Source of the DNA: an uncultured Saprospiraceae bacterium
GTDB taxonomy: Bacteria; Bacteroidota; Bacteroidia; Chitinophagales; Saprospiraceae
Direction: 5' to 3'
Assembly: GCA_938015435.1 (NCBI GenBank)
Contig: CALLPN010000017.1
Span: forward strand, 61,587 to 125,586
DNA length: 64,000 nucleotides
The notes beneath the pieces are model-generated. The model was not told the DNA's origin, searched no databases, and saw nothing but the letters and a program-made list of their open reading frames with translations. Positions 57,755 to 64,000 of this stretch are shown piece after piece. The translations under genes and the position numbers were made by a program. The stretch's first letter is position 1. Every line of letters starts with the position of its first letter.

Positions 57755-59194
57755 ATGAAATTAAAAAATTATATATGGCTGCTAGCATTTAGTATGTTTT
57801 TCGCTTCATGTGATAGCCTTTCAGAATTAAATGTAGATCCAGATGCACCTTCTTCTGCAAGACAACAAGAGGTGCTTACGGCAGCTCAAGGATATATGTC
57901 TTGGCAAGTAGATGGTAGATATAACGAATTAGCTTACTTATGGGCACAATATTGGACTTGGGGTCCAGGTGTATCATTAGGTAATGCAGAAAGATATATT
58001 GCAGAACCAGATGATCATAACAACTTATGGGCAAGATCTTACTCAAATACAGGGGCAGATTTAAAGTTCATAATTGATAATGGTACGGATGATTTCGTAG
58101 GTATCGCTAAGATTTTACAAGCATACAACTTCGGTTATTTGGTAGATCATTTTGGTGATATCCCTTTTTCAGAAGCATTAAAAGGTGAAATTGCTGATGG
58201 ATCAATATTGTCACCTGCATATGATGATGATGCAGCAATTTACCCGCAATTAATCACAATGATTGATGAAGGATTAGCTTCATTAGATGCTGCAGGAGCA
58301 GGAAACGTGGGGTCGGAAGACTTAATGTTTGGTGGTGACTTAGCTAAATGGGCTTCTTTTGGAAAATCATTGAAGCTTAGATTACTCATGAGACAATCAG
58401 AAGTTAGTGACCAAGGTGCTGCAGTAAGAGCACTCATAGCTGCAGGTGGACTTATGGAAACAGGAGATCAAATCGCTCAAATTGCCTTTGCAGGTGTGAG
58501 TGGTGATGAAAATCCAATGTTCGCAGTAAGAGAATCTGGAATCGGTAACTTCTATGTTGCAAGTAATGCAAGTATGGATGTTCTTAAAGATAACAATGAT
58601 CCTAGACTTTCTTCTTTTTATGATGTTGCGATCAACAACGGAAACTTTGTTGGTATCAACCAAGGAGCTATAGATGATGAACCATTTACAGCAGTAAGAG
58701 AAGATTATAGTGAGCCTGCTGATAAAGCATATGAGGCTGCTAATTCAGTGATTTTCATGAGTGACTGGGAGACTTGGTTCCTTAGAGCCGAAGCTGCTGT
58801 GAAGTACAATACAGGAGACAATGATGCTATGGCATTCAGAAATGCTATCAATGCTAACTTTGCTTATTTAGCAGTAGATGGTGGAGATGCATTTGTTGAT
58901 GGTCTTGCTTACAACTCAGGAGGGTCAATGGATGAAAGAATCTCAACTATCGCAATCCAAAAATGGGTTTCATTTAATGGATTACAAGAAGTAGAAGGTT
59001 GGATAGAATCTAGAAGATTAGATATACCAGGTAGAAGAACTTTTACTGAAGGTGTATTTCAAACTCCATTGAGATCAGCTTTACCTCAAGGTATATTCCC
59101 TTCAGTGTGGCTATATCCTGAGTCAGAGCAAAGTTTCAATTCGAGCGCTCCGGCACAAAGAACTCTTTTAGACAATGTATTTTGGGATAATTAA
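57755..59194 (+). CDS. SusD/RagB-family lipoprotein
   Basis: 479 residues, lipoprotein signal MKLKNYIWLLAFSMFFASCD. Helix-rich SusD-like fold with early SELNVDPDAPSSARQQEVLT and later AYNFGYLVDHFGDIPFSEAL, AVRESGIGNF and AIQKWVSFNGLQEVEGWIES. The size and the C-terminal features fit the SusD-like-2 group. SusD lids bind the substrate over the SusC barrel at the cell surface. It sits between SusC (23-bp gap) and a lipoprotein gene (13-bp gap). Confidence 0.95.
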   Translation: MKLKNYIWLLAFSMFFASCDSLSELNVDPDAPSSARQQEVLTAAQGYMSWQVDGRYNELAYLWAQYWTWGPGVSLGNAERYIAEPDDHNNLWARSYSNTGADLKFIIDNGTDDFVGIAKILQAYNFGYLVDHFGDIPFSEALKGEIADGSILSPAYDDDAAIYPQLITMIDEGLASLDAAGAGNVGSEDLMFGGDLAKWASFGKSLKLRLLMRQSEVSDQGAAVRALIAAGGLMETGDQIAQIAFAGVSGDENPMFAVRESGIGNFYVASNASMDVLKDNNDPRLSSFYDVAINNGNFVGINQGAIDDEPFTAVREDYSEPADKAYEAANSVIFMSDWETWFLRAEAAVKYNTGDNDAMAFRNAINANFAYLAVDGGDAFVDGLAYNSGGSMDERISTIAIQKWVSFNGLQEVEGWIESRRLDIPGRRTFTEGVFQTPLRSALPQGIFPSVWLYPESEQSFNSSAPAQRTLLDNVFWDN

Positions 59195-59207
59195 AAACTA
59201 AAGTCAA

Positions 59208-60146
59208 ATGAAAATTAATTTAAATTACTTTTTTCTCTTTTTTGCTATCATAGCTTTTGCTTCTGGTTGCGGAGAAGATGAATATGAAACAATAGATGGT
59301 GAGTATGGTACATCTACAGCAACAGTTGTAGATCCACTACTCAACGTTAACAGCCAAGTTCTTAGCTTCCAAGCAGGAACGGCTTCTTACCCATTAAGTT
59401 TTGATCTAGTAAATGGATCAGCTGCTTTAACTACTATTAATGTGTATTCTGTTTTTACAGATGCATCGTCAGGAGTTACATCAAATGAAGTTTTGTTTAA
59501 GTCTTACCCAGTTGCGGCAGGAACTAGAGTTAACTTCAATGATGATATTACTTACGATCAACTTAGAGATGGTATATCTTTAGCGGGTGCAGCATTACCA
59601 GATGATCAAGTTTCTGTTGCTATTGGCTCAGGATGGTTGATGAGATTCGAAGGTATCGGTGCCGGTGGTGCAGTTGTCCCTTTATCTGGAAATGTAAGAG
59701 TTGCTGTACTTAGTAGGTTCGCAGGTATCTACAAAGTTATCGAAAGTGCTTATTTCAGAATTGGATCAGACTCTGGTCCTTGGAATGATTCAGAGATATT
59801 TATTGGATCTGTAGACGAGACTACTTTTTCACATAACGATATGTGGGGACCATTTGGTTGGGTTGGTAGTTCATTCACATTCTCAATAGATGAGGCAACT
59901 AATCTAATTACGGTACCTCTTCTTGATGCAGATGGACAATTAGCTAACGGTAATGCACTCTTCTCTGGTAACAGAGCTGTAGGGTGTCATACAGAAGAAG
60001 GCTTCTTTGAAAATGTTCCTTGTACTGATTCTAACGTACTTATTCCGGACGACGCTAATGGTAAGCATATCATCAGGTTGACTTATGGGTACTTCACGGA
60101 TGGTAGTGGAGCACGTGAATTTTATGAAGTATTAGAAAAACAATAA
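59208..60146 (+). CDS. Lipoprotein of the SusCD operon, SusE-position
   Basis: 312 residues. Signal MKINLNYFFLFFAIIAFASG ends with a lipobox (ASGC). The N-terminal half has an immunoglobulin-like beta pattern (QVLSFQAGTASYPLSFDLVN, then TTINVYSVFTD); the C-terminal part has RFAGIYKVIESAYFRIGSDS and DSEIFIGSVDE-type strands. It lies where SusE/SusF-type binding lipoproteins often sit and is 10 bp from the next gene. Likely a surface ligand-binding protein; ligand unknown. Confidence 0.82.
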   Translation: MKINLNYFFLFFAIIAFASGCGEDEYETIDGEYGTSTATVVDPLLNVNSQVLSFQAGTASYPLSFDLVNGSAALTTINVYSVFTDASSGVTSNEVLFKSYPVAAGTRVNFNDDITYDQLRDGISLAGAALPDDQVSVAIGSGWLMRFEGIGAGGAVVPLSGNVRVAVLSRFAGIYKVIESAYFRIGSDSGPWNDSEIFIGSVDETTFSHNDMWGPFGWVGSSFTFSIDEATNLITVPLLDADGQLANGNALFSGNRAVGCHTEEGFFENVPCTDSNVLIPDDANGKHIIRLTYGYFTDGSGAREFYEVLEKQ

Positions 60147-60156
60147 AATAATAATT

Positions 60157-61095
60157 ATGAAAAATAATTTAATAAAATATTTATGTGGTTTTGCGGCCTG
60201 TATGCTAGTGTACTCTTGTGCAGTAGAAGAGCCAGAAAGATCAACTGTCACTAATGTTGAGACATTCAATGTTGCCTCTGTAGAGTCTAGTTCTCTGACA
60301 GTAGCAGAAGGTGATGGTGGAACTCACACTGTTGGATTTACTTTAGATCCTAATATCACGTTTGATGGTGTTACGAATATCAGAATTGGAGCAGGTACAA
60401 CTGCGACAGCTGATGTAGATTTTCATCTAAATGATACTGAGGTAGCTGTTGGTCCAGTTAGTGAGTCTTACAGTTTCAGTTTTGATATCTTTCCTGATGT
60501 ATTGTTAGAAGGAGACGAAACTATTGTTTTCGAATTATCTACCGCTGTTGAGCCATTCTTTCGCGATGAAGAAGTGATGACAGTTACTGTGAACATTACT
60601 GATTTTATAACTAATGACACATATTTAACTTTTGACTGGTGTGTACCTTTCGTTTTTGACGGTTTGGATTACAATGCTTGTTCTTTTGTTGATCTTGATG
60701 TCTATGTTTTAGATATGGATGGTGTTGATCAAGGAATTTACCAAGCGGCAACAGGAGATACTCCTGAGACATTCGTTGTAGATGATACATTTGCAGATGG
60801 CGATTATTTCCTAGCCGCGGCAATGTGGGATAACGCAACATTAAAAGGTCTTTTGGATCCGCAGATTGAATATACACTTACAACGACTGCTTACCGCCAA
60901 GGTAAAATTGATGCGACTTTTGTTTCAGCTGATAATTTCTTGTCAAATGATGGCGACCAACAAGTAGATGGAAGTGAAGTATTTTATCCAGTAGCACTTT
61001 TGACTGTTGCAGGAGGTGTACATACACTGACTTCAGCGGATGGTATGATTTTAGGTTCTGGATTTTCAGTTCCAAACAAATCAGAAATTAAGTAA
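60157..61095 (+). CDS. Lipoprotein with Calx-beta-like domain, last gene of the SusCD operon
   Basis: 312 residues. Lipoprotein signal with FAACMLVYSCAVEEP. Residues about 40-150 look like a Calx-beta domain: SSLTVAEGDGGTHTVGFTLD, ATADVDFHLNDTEVAVG and FPDVLLEGDETIVFELSTA. The second half is a separate beta domain rich in Asp (TFDWCVPFVFDGLDYNACSF). Calx-beta domains bind calcium in other proteins. A strong terminator follows. Function unknown. Confidence 0.8.
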   Translation: MKNNLIKYLCGFAACMLVYSCAVEEPERSTVTNVETFNVASVESSSLTVAEGDGGTHTVGFTLDPNITFDGVTNIRIGAGTTATADVDFHLNDTEVAVGPVSESYSFSFDIFPDVLLEGDETIVFELSTAVEPFFRDEEVMTVTVNITDFITNDTYLTFDWCVPFVFDGLDYNACSFVDLDVYVLDMDGVDQGIYQAATGDTPETFVVDDTFADGDYFLAAAMWDNATLKGLLDPQIEYTLTTTAYRQGKIDATFVSADNFLSNDGDQQVDGSEVFYPVALLTVAGGVHTLTSADGMILGSGFSVPNKSEIK

Positions 61096-61159
61096 AATTT
61101 CAATTTATTTACTCAGTCAATTGTTTGATTGTAGTATTGGAATTTAAAATGAATATACT

Positions 61160-61192
61160 AGAAGAGGTGATTTTTCACCTCTTCTTTTTTTT
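61160..61192 (+). terminator. Strong intrinsic terminator of the SusCD operon
   Basis: Perfect 11-bp stem AGAAGAGGTGA / TCACCTCTTCT with a 4-nt T loop, followed by a run of seven T. Confidence 0.92.
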
Positions 61193-61453
61193 GAACTTAT
61201 TCTACTTCATTTTTAGTTATAATAACGTTCCTCTAAAAAATGTAACAGAATTCAATGCTTACTTTCAAAGCTTATTGACATAACGCATTTGCAGTGAATT
61301 ATACGCAGATTGATATCACATTTAAAATTTAAATGATAAAGTGGAATTTGTTGAGACTAGCGAGTAAGCCAATATTTAACTTAATGGTTACTTAATGAAA
61401 TGTTATTTTGTTGCGTTCTGTTTAATAGGACACTTTCTACTTAGATAATCAAC

Positions 61454-61461
61454 TATATTTG
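61454..61461 (+). promoter_or_regulatory. -7 box of the 241-aa exported protein gene
   Basis: TATATTTG matches TAnnTTTG, 33 bp before the ATG at 61495; a weak TTTC lies 16 bp further upstream in the -33 position. Confidence 0.45.
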
Positions 61462-61494
61462 TTTTTTGAATTAGAATAATTTTAAACTAGTAAT

Positions 61495-62220
61495 ATGTAC
61501 AATACTCTTTCCAATCTATTTTGTCTAAGCTTATTATTATGTGCTTTTCAGTCGTCAGGACAAGTGAAAGCGGCCTTTGATAATTCGACTTTCAATAACC
61601 TAAGAGTAGGGGAGAGCTCTTTTGTAACCAGTAACTTGGTGTCATATGAAGATGCCATAAATGAATATAGTTCTATAAAAGGTAACCCATACATATATGA
61701 GGACTACAAGCTTGCTATTCTGGAAGATAATGAATCTTTGTTGATGGATAGTGTTCTGTTAAAGTATGATATATATAATAATGAACTTTGTGTTTTGAAT
61801 GCAAATTCCAAAATGCTTACTCTTGACAAATCGGAATACAAATCGTTTACATTTATAGAAGATAGTATATCTTATGCAAAAGTAAATCCTAATTATGGAA
61901 ATCAGTTCAAGCAAGTTATTTTTCATTCTGAGGACTTTGTGCTTTTCAAGGAAGTTAAAATTAGTCTGATAGATAAGACTAAACACGTCGCAGGTACTGA
62001 AATCAATGATCGAAGATTTAAAAGAAAAAGTAAATATTTCATTTATTCAGAAGGTAATGGATTGCAGGAAGTTAAGCTGAAAAAGAAGAAATTCCATAAG
62101 TATCTACCAACAGTCTATCGCGCATTATGGGTTGTACATATTCGTAAGAATAAAGATTTTAAACTTAAGGATGAAGCTGATTACGGTGAGGCCTTAAGAT
62201 ACCTTGAGGCACAAGAGTAG
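61495..62220 (+). CDS. Hypothetical exported protein, 241 aa
   Basis: Signal peptide MYNTLSNLFCLSLLLCAFQS followed by SGQ. The mature part is rich in Tyr, Lys and Asp, with YIYEDYKLAILEDNESLLM, LCVLNANSKMLTLDKSEYKS and a basic C-terminal stretch (KLKKKKFHKYLPTVY). No family recognised. It lies between the SusCD operon terminator and the recombinase gene and has its own -7 box. Function unknown. Confidence 0.7.
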   Translation: MYNTLSNLFCLSLLLCAFQSSGQVKAAFDNSTFNNLRVGESSFVTSNLVSYEDAINEYSSIKGNPYIYEDYKLAILEDNESLLMDSVLLKYDIYNNELCVLNANSKMLTLDKSEYKSFTFIEDSISYAKVNPNYGNQFKQVIFHSEDFVLFKEVKISLIDKTKHVAGTEINDRRFKRKSKYFIYSEGNGLQEVKLKKKKFHKYLPTVYRALWVVHIRKNKDFKLKDEADYGEALRYLEAQE

Positions 62221-62343
62221 AATTTTTTTTTTAAAAACTTACTTTTCAAGTAAGGTTACTTGCTGACTTTGGTTGTGGCTTTACCTAGGAGTCAACATTG
62301 AAAATAATATGGCACACAAAGTAAATGAACTAAACATATTATA

Positions 62344-62351
62344 TATATTTG
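62344..62351 (+). promoter_or_regulatory. -7 box very close to the xerC/D start
   Basis: TATATTTG ends 4 bp before the ATG at 62356. If used, transcription would begin at about the start codon and the mRNA would be leaderless. No good -33 element, so only suggestive. Confidence 0.35.
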
Positions 62352-62355
62352 TAAT

Positions 62356-63249
62356 ATGTATGAGTTTATTGACGAATTTATTATCTATCTAGCTACTCAA
62401 AAGAGATTTTCTGAGCACACAACAATTTCATACCGTAACGATCTTAATGCTACGGCCTCCTTTATATTAGAACGTTATGAAGTAGAGGAACTTGATAAAA
62501 TCAGCTTTTTCCATATTCGATCATATATAGTTGACCTCATGAAAAAGGGAATGTCAGCTAAATCTGTCAATAGAAAGATCTCTTCTTTAAGATCATTTTA
62601 TAAATATCTGATCAAGAAGTCCCATACCGATATAAATCCAATGCTTAAAGTGGTCGCACCGAAAATACCCAAGCGATTGCCAGACTATGTAAGTAAAATT
62701 GACATTGCTGCACTTTTTGATTCCATATCTCTAGGTGAGACATATAGTGAAGCCAGAGATTATATTGTGATGATTATATTATATAATACGGGTATTCGGA
62801 AGTCGGAATTAATAGGGCTCAGAGATGATAGTATTGACTTTGCTCAGAAAAGAATTTCAGTTATTGGTAAAGGAAACAAGCAAAGAATCATTCCTGTGAC
62901 TGAAGACTTATTGAGTAAGGTGAAAGAATACATCGAAATAAGAAATCAAAATTTTGCAGAAAAAAAACCAAGTCTACTCCGAACAGACAAAGGCCGTTCG
63001 ATGTATCCTAAGCTAGTTTATAACATTGTAAATAAGATTTTGGTCAAGATGGCCACGAATACTAAAAAAAGCCCGCATATCCTCCGGCATACCTTTGCAA
63101 CACATTTGGCTAATAATGGTGCAGAACTGAACACGATAAAAGAGTTACTAGGTCATTCAAGCCTAGCGGCTACTCAGATATACACTCATAACTCGATACA
63201 GAAATTGAAAGATGTATACAGTAGATCTCACCCCAAAGCTGAATATTGA
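62356..63249 (+). CDS. Tyrosine recombinase XerC/XerD
   Basis: 297 residues, the size of chromosomal Xer proteins. N-terminal SAM-like DNA-binding domain (YLATQKRFSEHTTISYRNDL, then SAKSVNRKISSLRSFYKYLI) and C-terminal catalytic domain with Arg148 (NTGIRKSEL), His241 and Arg244 (HILRHTFATHL), His267 (LLGHSSLAATQ) and Tyr276 (IYTHN). Xer proteins resolve chromosome dimers at dif. It lies 152 bp before hpf, as often in Bacteroidota, and so is the housekeeping enzyme rather than an element integrase. XerC versus XerD cannot be decided here. Confidence 0.93.
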   Translation: MYEFIDEFIIYLATQKRFSEHTTISYRNDLNATASFILERYEVEELDKISFFHIRSYIVDLMKKGMSAKSVNRKISSLRSFYKYLIKKSHTDINPMLKVVAPKIPKRLPDYVSKIDIAALFDSISLGETYSEARDYIVMIILYNTGIRKSELIGLRDDSIDFAQKRISVIGKGNKQRIIPVTEDLLSKVKEYIEIRNQNFAEKKPSLLRTDKGRSMYPKLVYNIVNKILVKMATNTKKSPHILRHTFATHLANNGAELNTIKELLGHSSLAATQIYTHNSIQKLKDVYSRSHPKAEY

Positions 63250-63401
63250 TATAAGCCAATTAAAACTATTTTATGTTAAGAATGTATAATATGTTGATAA
63301 TTCGTTATCTTTCTTCTAGATGATTGTGATTTCAAATATCAAAATGTAGACCCAATAAAGAGATAACAACTATTACTAATTTTAAAAAAATATAAAGATA
63401 T

Positions 63402-63713
63402 ATGAGTAGACTGAATATTAATTTCGAGACACCAGGATTTACGGCAGATCAATCTTTATTGGATTACATTTCCAATAAATTGGCTAAAGCAGAGAATTAT
63501 TTTGACAACATCCAGTCCATAGATGTATACCTTAAACTAGAAAATTCAGGTCAGGTAAAAGATAAGCAAGTGGACCTTAAATTAAGAGTTCCAGGTAAAA
63601 TTTTGCTTGCGAGTGGTGCTGATAAGTCATTTGAAGCCGCTTATGACCAAGCAGCAGGCGCTTTGAAGAAGCAAATTTTAAAATATAAAGAGAGATTAAG
63701 AGCATCGAAATAG
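63402..63713 (+). CDS. hpf: Ribosome hibernation promoting factor, short form
   Basis: 103 residues of the HPF/RaiA (YfiA) family: NINFETPGFTADQSLLDYIS, KLAKAENYFDNIQSIDVYLK, KDKQVDLKLRVPGKILLASG and FEAAYDQAAGALKKQILKYK. The beta-alpha-beta fold binds the 30S subunit near the decoding centre and silences ribosomes in stationary phase. There is no long C-terminal domain, so this is the short form. It sits before a tRNA gene. Confidence 0.95.
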   Translation: MSRLNINFETPGFTADQSLLDYISNKLAKAENYFDNIQSIDVYLKLENSGQVKDKQVDLKLRVPGKILLASGADKSFEAAYDQAAGALKKQILKYKERLRASK

Positions 63714-63786
63714 ATGACTTTCAGGTACTTATGATTATAAGGTTTTGTACTCATCAAAATCTTTCTAAAAAATACTAACAATAGTT

Positions 63787-63815
63787 TTTGTTTACTGATA
63801 AAACTCCTATTTTTG
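63787..63815 (+). promoter_or_regulatory. Bacteroidota promoter of the tRNA cluster
   Basis: TTTG at 63787-63790 and TATTTTTG at 63808-63815, separated by 17 bp, match the -33 TTTG and -7 TAnnTTTG elements. It precedes the tRNA-Thr gene by 58 bp. Confidence 0.65.
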
Positions 63816-63873
63816 CATCGCTTTTAGAAAAGCAATAAAGTCAAAGGATTTTAGTTTATAAAACCATTGTATT

Positions 63874-63947
63874 GCCGATGTAGCTCAGTTGGCCAGAGCA
63901 GCTGATTTGTAATCAGCGGGTCGGGGGTTCGAATCCCTCCATCGGCT
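63874..63947 (+). tRNA. tRNA-Thr (anticodon TGT)
   Basis: Full cloverleaf: acceptor GCCGATG / CATCGGC, D stem GCTC / GAGC, anticodon stem GCTGA / TCAGC with loop TTTGTAA (anticodon TGT, 63908-63910), and T arm GGGGG-TTCGAAT-CCCTC with one G-T pair. No encoded CCA; it would be added after transcription. It reads ACA (and other ACN) codons. Confidence 0.97.
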
Positions 63948-63969
63948 CTCCGTTTTTACGAAAGAACAA

Positions 63970-64000
63970 GGAGGGGGTGCGCCACAGTTGGAGAGGTGGG
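63970..64000 (+). tRNA. Possible start of a second tRNA (3' partial)
   Basis: The last 31 bases (GGAGGGGGTGCGCCACAGTT, then GGAGAGGTGGG) look like a tRNA acceptor and D arm. In this phylum hpf is often followed by tRNA-Thr, tRNA-Tyr, tRNA-Gly, tRNA-Thr and tuf, so a tRNA-Tyr is likely; the window ends before the anticodon. Confidence 0.45.

Larger units (their letters stand above)
61096..61494. other. Intergenic region (399 bp)
   Basis: Contains the SusCD operon terminator (61160-61192) and a -7 box for the next gene (61454-61461). Otherwise AT-rich with no gene or repeat seen. Confidence 0.7.

Noticed and set aside
62356..63249. Tyrosine recombinase as an integrase of a mobile element
   Set aside because: Length, motifs and its place before hpf and tRNA-Thr fit housekeeping Xer; no attachment-site repeats or cargo genes were seen near it.

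Overview
The window is chromosomal DNA of an AT-rich Gram-negative bacterium of the phylum Bacteroidota. The signs are a SusC/SusD pair, several secreted proteins with type IX secretion (T9SS) C-terminal sorting domains, lipid A synthesis (LpxB), KWG/WG-repeat and FISUMP proteins, and -7 promoter boxes of the TAnnTTTG type. The mix of families would fit a Saprospiria- or Flavobacteriia-like marine organism, but the sequence does not fix the class. No phage, insertion sequence, CRISPR array or plasmid gene is visible; the tyrosine recombinase is of the housekeeping XerC/D type.

Layout. 1-3.2 kb: end of a CPBP membrane protease gene, an unknown cytoplasmic protein and a secreted M1 aminopeptidase-like protein. 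3.2-7.8 kb: two adjacent exported WG-repeat proteins on the minus strand, the second ending in leucine-rich repeats. 8-19 kb: fatty acid desaturase, pyrG-trmH operon, two lipoproteins (one with a tandem duplicated Cys domain), a SNF2 helicase, a beta-barrel protein and rimO. 19-26.8 kb: cutA-pfkA-kinase operon, a 3-hydroxyacyl-CoA dehydrogenase, an OmpA protein with thrombospondin type 3 repeats, malate:quinone oxidoreductase and an ArsC-family protein. 26.8-32 kb: two T9SS cargo proteins (arylsulfotransferase-like and Kelch) and a compact operon of a DUF2161 nuclease-fold protein, an S4/Hsp15 protein and a GNAT acetyltransferase. 32-36 kb: folD, a lipoprotein subclass B1 metallo-beta-lactamase with all metal ligands, prmA, and two FMN-binding PPOX proteins, closely packed. 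36-45.4 kb: secreted and lipoprotein genes of unknown function, fadH and a 1122-residue TraB/GumN protein. 45.6-53.5 kb: envelope genes (AAE transporter, lpxB, surE; hemH; psd, cdsA, CPBP protease). 53.6-61.1 kb: pdxJ and a four-gene SusC/SusD/lipoprotein operon closed by a strong terminator. 61.5-64 kb: an unknown exported protein, xerC/D, hpf and tRNA-Thr(TGT), probably the start of the tRNA cluster that leads to tuf in this phylum.

The genes are mostly core metabolism, translation and envelope functions with surface and secreted proteins set between them. Fatty acid genes are scattered (desaturase, dehydrogenase, fadH), and a clear inverted repeat lies upstream of fadH. I found no convincing new multi-gene defence or mobile system. 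The items most worth following are a family of GTGTTTT/AAAACAC-core hairpins at two convergent gene junctions (near 19.0 and 51.0 kb), a dyad in the hemH leader, the B1 metallo-beta-lactamase, and unexplained large exported proteins (the WG pair, TraB giant and T9SS protein).
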